In this document: positions 9,032-17,184 of the stretch, piece after piece | Numbering within the stretch: the first letter of the stretch is position 1 | Layout of the letters: each line of letters starts with the position of its first letter | DNA from: Thermotogae bacterium | GTDB taxonomy: Bacteria > Hydrothermota > Hydrothermia > LBFQ01 | Reading direction: 5' to 3' | DNA: 35,671 bases | Assembly: GCA_013154295.1 (NCBI GenBank) | Contig: JAADCS010000061.1 | Span: 1 to 35,671 of the forward strand | Position numbers and translations under genes: made by a program | The notes under the pieces: generated by a model | What the model was told of the DNA's origin: nothing | Database searches by the model: none | The model's input: only the letters and a program-made list of their open reading frames with translations

Positions 9032-9441
9032 TCACCTATGATTTTAATCACGACACGTTTGGGCCGTTGGCCGTCATACTCAAAGTAGAAGATCTCCTGC
9101 CAGGGACCCAAATCCAGATCCCCGCTGGTTATGGGGAGAACGACCTGTAAGTGGGTTAGAAGGTTCTTTAGATGAGCATCGGCGTTGTCCTCCCCCGTTC
9201 TATGGTGTTTGTAGTCGGGACGATAGGGAGCCAACCTTTCCAACCAGGCCCACATATCCTCATGAAGGCCCGCCTCGTTATCTTGAATGAGGACGGAGGC
9301 TGTGAGGTGCATGGCCGAGACCAGGCATAAACCCTCCTTTACCCCTGACTCCCTCACAGCCTCCCTGACCTGTTCGGTTATATGTACAATAGCCCTCCGA
9401 GTAGGCGTGTTAAACCAGAGATATTTGGTGTAGGTCTTCAT
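9028..9441 (-). CDS. yjbQ: YjbQ family (UPF0047) protein
   Basis: 137 residues from the ATG at 9441, two bases after the ilvE stop; a longer frame to 9489 would run into ilvE. Family hallmarks: [18 protein letters not shown], then [11 protein letters not shown] and the C-terminal [19 protein letters not shown]. YjbQ proteins have a secondary thiamine-phosphate synthase activity in vitro, and their main role is not settled. The three conserved His residues (MHLT, KHH, AHL) are present. thiC in the same window makes the pyrimidine half of thiamine, but the genes are not in one operon. Confidence 0.9.
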   Translation of the reverse strand: MKTYTKYLWFNTPTRRAIVHITEQVREAVRESGVKEGLCLVSAMHLTASVLIQDNEAGLHEDMWAWLERLAPYRPDYKHHRTGEDNADAHLKNLLTHLQVVLPITSGDLDLGPWQEIFYFEYDGQRPKRVVIKIIGE

Positions 9442-9442
9442 T

Positions 9443-10612
9443 TCAACACTCCACGAAATCCACCCAACCGTATTTGTCAGGTCTTTCACCTCTCGCTATC
9501 TCGGTGTAAAGCCTACGAAGGTGCAACGTGACTCGTCCGGGTTTACCCTTGCCAACGGGTATTCCATCGACTGTACTTATAGGGGTGACTTCGGCGGCTG
9601 TCCCGGTAAAGAACACCTCATCGGCTATGTAAAGAAGCTCTCTGGGGATCATGGTTTCTATCACCTCGTACCCCTCGTCCTTAGCTAGACGGATTATGGA
9701 ATCGCGTGTTATTCCAGGTAGTATGGAAGCGGATATGGGCGGTGTGTAAATTTTGACCTTTTTGGGGTCCTCTGGATCACCGGGATCTCCATTCTCATAC
9801 ATAACCACGAAGATATTTTCACCGGTGCCCTCGGCAACGTACCCGGATGTGGTTAGTTGTACGCTTTCTATGGCCAAGAACAGATCCTCTTTGGTTATAG
9901 GCTGACCCTTCTTTACACGTTCAAGCACGTCATAATCCTTAAAGAAGGCTGAAAGAACACTCTCCATCTTGGCCAGCTGGCCGGTAGCGTAGTTGGAAGC
10001 CCCCTTGGCCATGAAGGGGGTGGTGCTTGGGGAGTTCTTGGCCCATGCGGAGGTTATAACGTTTGCCCCGTTCTCTATGGCCTCTTTGCCCAGATAATCA
10101 TCCCATAGGAAGGTAGCTATGAACCACTCAACTGGGTTGCCCAAGGGGTTGACGCCCAAGGGTGGCTTAAGGATGGGATCGTCCTTAACGTCGTACCCTC
10201 TGTATATAACGGGGCGGATGTACACGAACGGGTTGTTCATTTTGCCCTCGTCCTTCACCTCCTTGGCTTTTCTACAGAGGTCGTTCTTGCGGATAAGCTC
10301 TTTGGTCAGCTTCATAAAGTGGGAGACCAAATCCTTCTGTGAAACCTTGCCCCTCTCCCTTAGCTCCCTGGGAGCGTAATGTTCGGGAAACATACGGTAA
10401 ATCTTGGCAGAACGCACCAGACGGCGGTAGTGATCCCTACCCCGGAATATGGCAACCCCACCCCTCGTCAAGTACCCCCTTATACCCTCAAACACGCCGC
10501 TACTGTAGTGTATCACGTGCGAAAGAACGTGTATCTTGGCATCGTCCCAAGGAACGTAACCGCTAACCTCTTCACCCTTCTCTTTGCGGTGCATGTATAT
10601 GTATCCGGCCAT
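9443..10612 (-). CDS. ilvE: Branched-chain amino acid aminotransferase
   Basis: 389 residues, PLP fold type IV. It transaminates Leu, Ile and Val with 2-oxoglutarate. Seen: [26 protein letters not shown] (the region of the PLP lysine), [18 protein letters not shown] and the C-terminal [14 protein letters not shown]. It is about 80 residues longer than the usual 300. The extra length is mainly a charged insertion at about 95-165 and a [11 protein letters not shown] loop near 285. It is the first gene of the operon running down to 5737, with a TAGAAT 9 bases ahead of the ATG. Confidence 0.93.
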   Translation of the reverse strand: MAGYIYMHRKEKGEEVSGYVPWDDAKIHVLSHVIHYSSGVFEGIRGYLTRGGVAIFRGRDHYRRLVRSAKIYRMFPEHYAPRELRERGKVSQKDLVSHFMKLTKELIRKNDLCRKAKEVKDEGKMNNPFVYIRPVIYRGYDVKDDPILKPPLGVNPLGNPVEWFIATFLWDDYLGKEAIENGANVITSAWAKNSPSTTPFMAKGASNYATGQLAKMESVLSAFFKDYDVLERVKKGQPITKEDLFLAIESVQLTTSGYVAEGTGENIFVVMYENGDPGDPEDPKKVKIYTPPISASILPGITRDSIIRLAKDEGYEVIETMIPRELLYIADEVFFTGTAAEVTPISTVDGIPVGKGKPGRVTLHLRRLYTEIARGERPDKYGWVDFVEC

Positions 10613-10621
10613 CCGTTTTAT

Positions 10622-10627
10622 ATTCTA
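10622..10627 (-). promoter_or_regulatory. -10 element TAGAAT, leaderless start of ilvE operon
   Basis: TTAGAAT on the minus strand, 9 bases before the ilvE ATG, with no SD between. It is back to back with the dpm1-like promoter at 10680. Confidence 0.6.
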
Positions 10628-10679
10628 AGGTCGCACTGGAAGTGGTCACCGGTTCAAATTCGCAAGCGTAGGTCTTCTT

Positions 10680-10685
10680 TATAAT
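10680..10685 (+). promoter_or_regulatory. -10 element TATAAT, leaderless start of dpm1-like gene
   Basis: Perfect TATAAT 7 bases before the TTG start at 10693. No SD in the gap. Confidence 0.65.
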
Positions 10686-10692
10686 CACCGTC

Positions 10693-11406
10693 TTGAGGGC
10701 AATAGTCGTAGTTCCCACCTACAATGAGGCTGAGAACATCTCGGATCTCATAGAAAGGTTGAGATCACTCAAGGTTTCGCCGGATGTTCTGGTTGTGGAT
10801 GACAACTCTCCAGATGGGACCTGGCGCATCGTTGGAGACATCTCCAAAAAGGATCCCCACGTGCATCTTTTAAGACGTCCCCAGAAGATGGGGTTGGGGT
10901 CAGCCTATGTGGAAGGTTTCAAATGGGCCTTAAAGGAAGGATACGATGTTGTGGTACAGATGGATGCGGATTTCTCTCACAATCCTGAAGACGTTCAAAA
11001 ACTCATAGATGCCCTTAAAGATTGTGACGTCGCCATAGGATCCAGGTACAGTAACGGTGTAAGCGTGGTCAACTGGCCTATAGGTCGCCTGTGTCTTTCC
11101 TATCTGGCCAACAGATATGCTCGCGCTTTCACAGGTGTCAAGATAAACGATCTTACAGGAGGCTTTAAAGCTTTTAGAAGGGAGGCACTGGAATCCTTGA
11201 ACCTGGATGAGATAAAATCCGACGGGTACGCCTTTCAGATAGAGGTCAACTTCTACCTGTGGATGAGAAGGTTCAAGATGTGTGAGATTCCCATAATCTT
11301 CGTGGAACGCCGTGCGGGCAAATCCAAGTTGAGCAAGAGTATAATTTGGGAGGCTTTCTGGTTAGTCTTGCGGTTGGCGGTCAGGAGGCTCGTGGGAAGG
11401 GTATGA
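10693..11406 (+). CDS. Dolichol/polyprenol-phosphate mannosyltransferase-like GT2
   Basis: 237 residues, GT2 family, Dpm1-like. Seen: VVPTYNEAENI at the start, VDDNSPDGTW (UDP/GDP-sugar binding), the DxD-type MDADFSH, GSRY, and the acceptor-loop region with GKSKLS. Such enzymes transfer a sugar from a nucleotide sugar to polyprenyl phosphate, giving a lipid-linked sugar donor. There is no C-terminal membrane segment, so it is the short soluble/peripheral Dpm1 form. The TTG start is chosen because MRAIVVVPTYNE is the natural N-terminus and a TATAAT precedes it by 7 bases. Its stop overlaps the start of the G1PDH gene (ATGA). Confidence 0.9.
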   Translation: MRAIVVVPTYNEAENISDLIERLRSLKVSPDVLVVDDNSPDGTWRIVGDISKKDPHVHLLRRPQKMGLGSAYVEGFKWALKEGYDVVVQMDADFSHNPEDVQKLIDALKDCDVAIGSRYSNGVSVVNWPIGRLCLSYLANRYARAFTGVKINDLTGGFKAFRREALESLNLDEIKSDGYAFQIEVNFYLWMRRFKMCEIPIIFVERRAGKSKLSKSIIWEAFWLVLRLAVRRLVGRV

Positions 11407-12353
11407 AGTTTTATAGGATCCTCAAGGTGGGTAGTGGTATCTTGGGGGAAGCTTTGAAAGAGCTCAAAAGTGAGTTTTTAGGGGGAAAATTCCTGGTATT
11501 TACGGGAGATGAAGGTTCCTTGAGGTATGGCGAAAAGGTAGCAGAAGTCTTAGATGGAGATCTGGTTATCGGCGATTCTCTTCCGCCTGATACACCCTAC
11601 GACGCCATAGTGGGTGTGGGGGGAGGTAGTGTTATAGATAGAGCCAAGGAGTGGGCCTTCATACGAAGTCTACCGTTCATCTCGATCCCAACTCTCATCT
11701 CCAGCGATGGGATAGCTTCGCCGGTAGCGGTCTTGGACGGTAAAAGTAGATTTCTAAGACTTCCGTTTGGTATAATAGTTGAACTGGAGATTATAGCTCT
11801 GGCTCCTCGCTGGAGTTTTTTGGCGGGTGTGGGCGACTTGGTTTCCAACCTTTCCGCCTCTTACGATTGGGATAGATTCCGTAGCTTCTCCAAGGAACCG
11901 TACGTCGCCGAGGCTTCCATGTTGGCCAAGGTTTCGGCGATGTCGGTTGTAGGCGTCGATCCCCTCCACAACCCCGCTCCCCTCACCTGGGGTCTGATAT
12001 TGAGCGGTGTAGCTATGAACCTAGCCGGCTCGTCCCGTCCGGCCAGTGGGCCAGAACACAAGATAAGTCACGCCCTGGACCGCATAGGTTACGGTCAAAA
12101 ACATGGGATTCAGGTGGGTATATTCACCCCTCTCTTTTTGAAACTCAACGGTTATCCCAACTGGCACAAGGTCAGGGAGTATTTGATAGGGATAGGTCTT
12201 CCTCCATCGGTGCGCTTAAAAGAGGAGAAAGCCGTAGAAGTGTTTCGCTCCGCTTCTTTAACCCGACCCCATCGTTACACCGTATTGGAGAGGTTGGGTT
12301 GGGAGAGGGTTCTGCGCGAGGCTGTGGAGTTAGGTTTCGTAGAACTGGTTTAG
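11403..12353 (+). CDS. sn-glycerol-1-phosphate dehydrogenase (archaeal type)
   Basis: 316 residues from the ATG at 11403, which overlaps the upstream TGA. It reduces dihydroxyacetone phosphate to sn-glycerol-1-phosphate with NAD(P)H, the step that sets archaeal lipid stereochemistry. Seen: the nucleotide motif VGVGGGSVID, the G1PDH hallmark ISIPTLISSDGIASP at about residues 98-112, and candidate metal ligands in GDLVSN, GPEHKISHALD and QKHGIQVG. Related glycerol dehydrogenase and dehydroquinate synthase lack the SSDGIASP block. The bacterial AraM branch shares it, so the product is G1P but the lipid made from it is unknown. The TAG stop doubles as part of the -10 for the next gene. Confidence 0.88.
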   Translation: MKFYRILKVGSGILGEALKELKSEFLGGKFLVFTGDEGSLRYGEKVAEVLDGDLVIGDSLPPDTPYDAIVGVGGGSVIDRAKEWAFIRSLPFISIPTLISSDGIASPVAVLDGKSRFLRLPFGIIVELEIIALAPRWSFLAGVGDLVSNLSASYDWDRFRSFSKEPYVAEASMLAKVSAMSVVGVDPLHNPAPLTWGLILSGVAMNLAGSSRPASGPEHKISHALDRIGYGQKHGIQVGIFTPLFLKLNGYPNWHKVREYLIGIGLPPSVRLKEEKAVEVFRSASLTRPHRYTVLERLGWERVLREAVELGFVELV

Positions 12354-12356
12354 AAT
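12351..12356 (+). promoter_or_regulatory. -10 element TAGAAT overlapping the G1PDH stop codon
   Basis: The first three bases are the TAG stop of the G1PDH gene. The hexamer is 6 bases before the TTG start at 12363. Confidence 0.45.
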
Positions 12357-12362
12357 CGGCTC

Positions 12363-13427
12363 TTGAAGGGAAGTTTCAAACTCCCTTACTTCATGACGAT
12401 GTGGTGGGCACGGCTCTTTGCAATTCTCTCGCTAACGTTTTTGCCGCTAGTCTCTTTGGGGGAGAGTTTGGAGAAGAGATACGTGCTGTTTCTGCTGGGA
12501 TTTGTAATGCCCTACATCCTTTCGGTTCAGCACGGTAGCATTACCTTTCCACGGAATCGGGGTGGCATCTACAAGTTGGCAGCCGACGTATCTTGGTTCT
12601 CGTTTTTTGCGTTCTTGCTTCTTTTTCTTATATCGAACTGGAACGTTGTAACCGTGACCCTGTATCGTTTCGCCTTCTTTCTCTTTTTGACCCTCCAATT
12701 TCTTCCTCTAATTCGCTACCGGCTACTTACACGTAAGCGTAACTACGATACCGTCTCCGTCCTCTTTTTTACGTCGGCTTTCGTTTGGGGAATAGTCTCC
12801 CTGCTCCCACTTTCCTATAGACCTTTTCTCCACTCTACTTTCTTGGGGTTCCAATTGGCCATATTTTTGGGGTGCATGTACTTCATGCTCCCAAGGTTTT
12901 CCCGCAAAGTAAAAAGAGATATTTCCTTAAGCGTTGGCCTTTTGGTAATTCTTCTTCACGGTGGAGCCGTCCTTTTAAATATATTGGGTTTCTACCACGA
13001 TTGGTGGCTTCTCAGGTGGGCAGCTATCCTTCTTACGTCCTCTCTCCTCATCTTCACTCTGCAGATGTGGAGGTTCTTTTTCAACTACCCTATCCCTGGA
13101 GGCATCATCATCTTTCTGATCGCCCTTTGGTTCGCGTGGCAATACGACCGCGCCCACCATGTTCCTCTCATGCTTCTGGGAATGGGGAGTTTTGCCTTCG
13201 GTATGGGGAAGCGTTGGTACATGCTCAACTTCGGTAGAGGAAATTCGGAGTATGATGTGCTATACCATCTCGCTTACGTGTTTCTACTACTTTCGTTCTT
13301 CAGCCGTTGGTTTTTCGCCCTGTCGGGAATAACGCTTATTCTGTGGGTATTTTTAAACGTCCGCGAGATAAAGACCCTCAAGGAGGAGATGCGTTTGAGT
13401 ATCCTCAACTGGTGGAAAGCCTTTTAA
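12363..13427 (+). CDS. Multipass membrane protein, possibly NnrS/heme-copper-oxidase-subunit-I-like
   Basis: 354 residues with about ten to eleven hydrophobic segments. The stretch HSTFLGFQLAIFLGCMYFML followed by PRF resembles the H-x-x-x-xGF...G-x-Y-x-MLPR pattern of NnrS and related heme-copper-like membrane proteins. Further candidate haem-ligand histidines are in LLHGGAVL and AHHVPLML. This is a by-eye resemblance and I cannot name a substrate. The start is TTG at 12363 behind a TAGAAT; an internal ATG at 12393 is possible. Its 3' end overlaps the convergent purC gene by 23 bases. Position after G1PDH does not by itself imply a lipid role. Confidence 0.7.
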   Translation: MKGSFKLPYFMTMWWARLFAILSLTFLPLVSLGESLEKRYVLFLLGFVMPYILSVQHGSITFPRNRGGIYKLAADVSWFSFFAFLLLFLISNWNVVTVTLYRFAFFLFLTLQFLPLIRYRLLTRKRNYDTVSVLFFTSAFVWGIVSLLPLSYRPFLHSTFLGFQLAIFLGCMYFMLPRFSRKVKRDISLSVGLLVILLHGGAVLLNILGFYHDWWLLRWAAILLTSSLLIFTLQMWRFFFNYPIPGGIIIFLIALWFAWQYDRAHHVPLMLLGMGSFAFGMGKRWYMLNFGRGNSEYDVLYHLAYVFLLLSFFSRWFFALSGITLILWVFLNVREIKTLKEEMRLSILNWWKAF

Positions 13428-14118
13428 GGGCCTCCTCTAACCTCCTCAAGACCTCCTTGTAAGTTTCAACCACGTCTCCGAGGTCTTTACGGAAGACGTC
13501 TTTATCGTAAGGTCTTCCCTCTTCATCCCAAAGGCGGAAGGTATCCGGACTTATCTCGTCAGCTAAAAGGAGCTGCCCGGATTCGTCGTAACCGAACTCG
13601 TACTTTATATCCACCAAACGTAGGCCTGCTAGAGCCAAGAGATCGGTTAAAAGCTGGGTAGCCTTAAGAGCGAGATCCTTCATTCTACTTAGTTCCTCCT
13701 CGTTAGCCCAACCGAAGTATATGATGTGGTTCTCACACACCATGGGATCGCCAAGAAGGTCGCTCTTATAGAAGTATTCTACCAAGGGTGGTTCAAATCG
13801 TGATCCTTTCTCAATTCCGAGGCGACTGACGATGCTTCCCGTGGCTACGTTCCGTACTACCAGTTCAACAGGTAGGATCTTCACCTTCCTGGCATAGAAC
13901 CCCCTCTCACCTCGGTGTAGATAATGGGTAGGTATACCGTTCGTTTGTAGGTATTCAAAGAGAATAGACGAGATTTTTGCTGTTATCTTACCTTTGTTTG
14001 GAGGCGAGGCTTTCTTTTCCCCGTTAAATGCTGTTATATCATCTTTAAACTCAACAAAAACTTTATCCCCGCCAACATCGTATATCTTTTTGGATTTACC
14101 TTCATAGAGAAGCCGCAT
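13405..14118 (-). CDS. purC: Phosphoribosylaminoimidazole-succinocarboxamide synthase (SAICAR synthetase)
   Basis: 237 residues from the ATG at 14118. It joins aspartate to CAIR with ATP in purine synthesis. Seen: the opening MRLLYEGKSKKIY, VEFKDDITAFNGEKK, VVRNVATGSIVSRLG, the substrate block LVDIKYEFGYDESGQLLLADE, and EISPDTFRLWD. A longer frame from a GTG at 14157 exists, but MxLLYEGKxK is the normal family start and a TAGAAT sits just 5 bases before the ATG at 14118. It is convergent with the membrane protein gene, overlapping by 23 bases. Confidence 0.95.
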   Translation of the reverse strand: MRLLYEGKSKKIYDVGGDKVFVEFKDDITAFNGEKKASPPNKGKITAKISSILFEYLQTNGIPTHYLHRGERGFYARKVKILPVELVVRNVATGSIVSRLGIEKGSRFEPPLVEYFYKSDLLGDPMVCENHIIYFGWANEEELSRMKDLALKATQLLTDLLALAGLRLVDIKYEFGYDESGQLLLADEISPDTFRLWDEEGRPYDKDVFRKDLGDVVETYKEVLRRLEEALKRLSTS

Positions 14119-14123
14119 AGGGA

Positions 14124-14129
14124 ATTCTA
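14124..14129 (-). promoter_or_regulatory. -10 element TAGAAT, leaderless start of purC
   Basis: TTAGAAT 5 bases before the ATG at 14118 on the minus strand. It lies inside the longer reading frame, so it argues against the upstream GTG start. Confidence 0.55.
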
Positions 14130-14363
14130 AAGACGAAGCATCGTTTGATACTTTCACATGATAACGTTACGATCCCTCCCCGTACTTCTCCATCGTCCTC
14201 CGTTAGGTCGTGATGGAGTATTCTTTACATGCAGTATTTACACTTTTAACCGGCAACTCACACGAGGAAGAGACAGGCGACCGTACGGACTGGTATTATA
14301 AATCAGAGATGGGATTTTGTAAAGGAGCCAAACATCAAGCTAAAAATTTCCAACTTTCGTAGC
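14130..14363. other. Divergent intergenic region between purC and the porin gene
   Basis: About 230 bases with no recognised RNA gene. It holds one short plus-strand frame, 14213-14362 (49 codons, starting MEYSLHAVFTLLTGNS), with no SD and no family resemblance, so it is probably chance. A TATTATAAAT stretch near 14291 could be a further -10. No strong hairpin is seen. Confidence 0.4.
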
Positions 14364-14392
14364 TTTACAAATATGTGTTACCCCCGTATAAT
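14364..14392 (+). promoter_or_regulatory. Sigma-70-type promoter of the porin gene
   Basis: TTTACA at 14364-14369, a 17-base spacer, and a perfect TATAAT at 14387-14392. The ATG follows 9 bases later at 14402, so the predicted transcript starts within a few bases of the ATG. It is the clearest complete promoter in the window. Confidence 0.8.
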
Positions 14393-14401
14393 ATCTTCGT
14401 C

Positions 14402-17137
14402 ATGTTAGGCTTAGCAACTTTGTTAATTGGATATGGGCCCTCGCACTACACCCTGCAAGGGGCAAGGCGCACCATAAATGCCTTGGGGCCCAACTACTAC
14501 AACGGCGCATACCAGGGAGATTTCGGTTTCATAATCAACTTCTTCAGCATAAACGGCTTTATCAACACCAACATCACGTACGAAGATGTCTCCGCAGGCA
14601 ACCAGCAATACCAGGACGGTTACTTCTCCTTCGTAGATCACTTCGGTTTGGGCATAGGCTTCAAGTACCTTGAGATGGCCATAGGTGGCTCCTACTTCTT
14701 TGAAGCTTGGGACAAAGTGGCATATGCGGGTCGCCAGTACACCGACAACGTTCACTCCCATGGTCCCGGTGATGCCTACGTGGCCGGTAAGATAATGCTC
14801 CCCTTCCACGGTGAGAAGATGTCCGTAAGCTTAGGAGGATCCTTCATATACACCTTCCCACGTGTCTTCGATATCCAGATAGCCCATGAGCGAGATGTGA
14901 CCAAAGACAACTACGTATCCGATTCACGTGGTTGGTATCAGAAAGGTGGAGTATTTCGTACCTTCACCTACGGTGGCCCTTCTTGGGACGCTAGGTTTCT
15001 CTTTACGTTCCTACCCAACAACAAGTACATAGAGCTTAACGTAAACGTTGGTTACTCCCCTCGTAACCCCGACGATCAGGACGATGACGTTACACTGCTG
15101 GGATCCTCGCTGCTCTTCCATCTGAACTCCTTCCATCCCTTCTTTGAGGTAATGCTTGAGGACTGGAGTAAAGGAAGGGACAAGTACGGGGATTCTCCTC
15201 TCTACCTGACCGGTGGTTTTAACATAGAGACTGGCAGGGGAGTGATGTGGTCCTTCGGAATTGAGAAACTGCTGTGGTACGACGGCTCCACCATCCGATC
15301 CCAGCGGGAAGGGGCTCCTGACCTTCCAGAGTATGTAAAGGTCGATCCCGATGCGCCGGCGGAACACAGTACCAACATCCTGACCAAACCCAACTGGTGG
15401 TTCATAACGTGGAACCCACAGGTAGGAGTATGGCTCGCTTTGAGCTACACCTTTGTACCTCCCTACGAGAAGAAACCGGAGAAGGAAAAACCCAAGGTTA
15501 AACCTACCTACATAGCGGGTGTCGTTATGGATGCCCAAACCCAAAAGATGATAGGCGGAGCCAAGGTAACCCTCAAGGAGAAGGACATATCGGTAGTAAC
15601 AGGCGACGATGGGGCCTACAAGTTCGAGAACCTTGAGCCTGGCTCTTATACTATCAGGGTCGAGGCTCCGGGCTACACTTCCCAGAGTCAGGTAATAGAT
15701 TTGAAAGCAGGTCAGCCGGTTATAAAGAACTTTGAGCTTGTACCAGCCAAGGCTTATGCCATCATAGGTGTGGTATACGATAAAGCCACCAACGCTCCCA
15801 TAGGTGGTGCCAAGGTGCGTATAAAGGAGACGGGTGATTCCACCATAACTCAGGACGATGGAGCCTACCGTTTCTCGAACGTTCCTCCAGGCACCTACAC
15901 CTTGATCTTCACGGCTCCCGGTTATGAGGCTATCTCCATCGCGGTGAGCGTTGAAAGTGGTTCCACCGTCAAGAATGCATACCTTTCCAAAGCTGAACAG
16001 GCCCAAAAGGTCCAGAAGGTCGAAAAGCCCAAAGTAGGTTCCATAATAGGTGTAGTACAAGATGCAAAGACCAACATGCCCCTATCCGACGTCCAGATAA
16101 TCGTTAAGGAAAAGGGTATCACCTACACCACCGATCAGACCGGTGCCTTCAGGTTCGACAGCCTCCCAGAGGGTAGCTATACCCTGTCCTTCTCTAAAGA
16201 CGGTTACGTGGCGCGTACCAGGATAGTTACCGTCAAAGCTGGATCCCCTACCAACCTTAACATCTCCCTATCCCCCGTGGAGAAGAAGGTGGGAACCCTT
16301 TTGGGTAAGGTCATAGATAAGGAGAGCGGAAACCCCATCGCTGGAGCTGTGGTGTCCGTTGACGATATGGGTTCAACTCAAACCGATCAGAGCGGTCTAT
16401 ATCGTCTTGAGAACATTCCAGTAGGAGCCAGAACTGTAAAGGTGGCCGCACCAGGTTATAAGGAGGTGGTAGAGATCATAAAGATAGCTAAGGGTGACAA
16501 CGTGCGTAACTTCGCCTTAGAACCTATGGTCGTTAAAGGAAGCATCCTCATAACCGTTATAGATAAGGAGAAAAAGACACCCATAAGTGGAGCAACCATA
16601 ACCTTCGTAAATGGAAACTTCGGTCCTTATCAGACCGACGCCAACGGAACGGTGATGATCAAAGATATTCCCGCAGGTACCTATACCATAAAGGTCAGCT
16701 ACGGCAAGTATGCCCCTCAACAGAAGACAGTAGTGGTTGAGAAGGGTAAGGTTAAGGAAGTAGTCTTTGAGCTGGTCAAGAAGGGAACCGAGATTACGTT
16801 CCGTAACATATACTTTGATTTGAACAAAGCCACCTTGAGGCCCGATGCCGAACCCGCACTGAAGCAGATATGCCAGTTCCTCAAGGAAAACCCCACTGTG
16901 GTTATAGAGATACAGGGACATACGGATGAGCGCGGTCCTGCTTCCTACAACCTGCGACTCTCCCAGGCTCGTGCGGAAGCTGTACGTCAGTGGCTCATAA
17001 ACAACGGTTGTGCCACACCTGATCGTCTGATAGCCAAGGGCTACGGTGAGAGTATGCCCGTTATAAAGAACGCTAAGACCGAAGCCGAACACCAGCTCAA
17101 CCGTCGTGTCGTTATAAAGGTCATCGGAGAGAAGTAG
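14402..17137 (+). CDS. Outer-membrane porin-like protein with five CarboxypepD-type repeats and OmpA C-domain
   Basis: 911 residues. N-terminal about 345 residues: alternating aromatic strands like an outer-membrane beta-barrel. A Lys/Pro/Glu linker follows near 350-365. Then come five carboxypeptidase-regulatory-like beta-sandwich repeats of about 80 residues, beginning near bases 15509, 15758, 16039, 16297 and 16539. Each has a [GD]DGAYxFxNxxPGxYTxxxxAPGY-like core. The C-terminal OmpA domain (about 16795-17130) has IYFDLNKATLRPDA, IEIQGHTDERG, NLRLSQARAEAVRQWL and NRRV, so it should bind peptidoglycan. The signal peptide is very short and uncharged (MLGLATLLIGYG). A frame extends to 14375, but the promoter places the start at 14402. 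Probably an abundant envelope-linking protein, with its own promoter and terminator. Confidence 0.9.
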   Translation: MLGLATLLIGYGPSHYTLQGARRTINALGPNYYNGAYQGDFGFIINFFSINGFINTNITYEDVSAGNQQYQDGYFSFVDHFGLGIGFKYLEMAIGGSYFFEAWDKVAYAGRQYTDNVHSHGPGDAYVAGKIMLPFHGEKMSVSLGGSFIYTFPRVFDIQIAHERDVTKDNYVSDSRGWYQKGGVFRTFTYGGPSWDARFLFTFLPNNKYIELNVNVGYSPRNPDDQDDDVTLLGSSLLFHLNSFHPFFEVMLEDWSKGRDKYGDSPLYLTGGFNIETGRGVMWSFGIEKLLWYDGSTIRSQREGAPDLPEYVKVDPDAPAEHSTNILTKPNWWFITWNPQVGVWLALSYTFVPPYEKKPEKEKPKVKPTYIAGVVMDAQTQKMIGGAKVTLKEKDISVVTGDDGAYKFENLEPGSYTIRVEAPGYTSQSQVIDLKAGQPVIKNFELVPAKAYAIIGVVYDKATNAPIGGAKVRIKETGDSTITQDDGAYRFSNVPPGTYTLIFTAPGYEAISIAVSVESGSTVKNAYLSKAEQAQKVQKVEKPKVGSIIGVVQDAKTNMPLSDVQIIVKEKGITYTTDQTGAFRFDSLPEGSYTLSFSKDGYVARTRIVTVKAGSPTNLNISLSPVEKKVGTLLGKVIDKESGNPIAGAVVSVDDMGSTQTDQSGLYRLENIPVGARTVKVAAPGYKEVVEIIKIAKGDNVRNFALEPMVVKGSILITVIDKEKKTPISGATITFVNGNFGPYQTDANGTVMIKDIPAGTYTIKVSYGKYAPQQKTVVVEKGKVKEVVFELVKKGTEITFRNIYFDLNKATLRPDAEPALKQICQFLKENPTVVIEIQGHTDERGPASYNLRLSQARAEAVRQWLINNGCATPDRLIAKGYGESMPVIKNAKTEAEHQLNRRVVIKVIGEK

Positions 17138-17152
17138 GCTTCAAAAGCCTAC
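17134..17152 (+). other. Hairpin at the end of the porin gene
   Basis: GTAGGCTT / AAGCCTAC with a CAA loop, containing the TAG stop of the porin gene. It sits directly before the main terminator and may add mRNA 3' stability. Confidence 0.5.
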
Positions 17153-17155
17153 GTT

Positions 17156-17183
17156 ATGGGGGGCCAAAGGCCCCCCATTTTTT
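17156..17183 (+). terminator. Intrinsic terminator after the porin gene
   Basis: Perfect 10-bp stem ATGGGGGGCC / GGCCCCCCAT with an AAA loop, followed by six T. A strong rho-independent terminator. Confidence 0.92.
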
Positions 17184-17184
17184 G

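Noticed and set aside
14213-14362. 49-codon frame between purC and the porin (MEYSLHAVFTLLTGNS...)
   Set aside because: No SD, no TA(T/G)AAT at the right distance and no family resemblance. Length is within chance at this GC content; noted only in the intergenic entry.
15011-16060. Long minus-strand open frame opposite the porin gene
   Set aside because: It is antisense to a well-defined repeat protein, and its Gly/Tyr/Leu-rich composition mirrors the porin codons. It has no start signal or motif.
15509-16790. Tandem DNA repeats in the porin gene as a possible CRISPR or minisatellite
   Set aside because: The periodicity is about 240-270 bases and lies in the protein (CarboxypepD domains). 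DNA identity between units is low.
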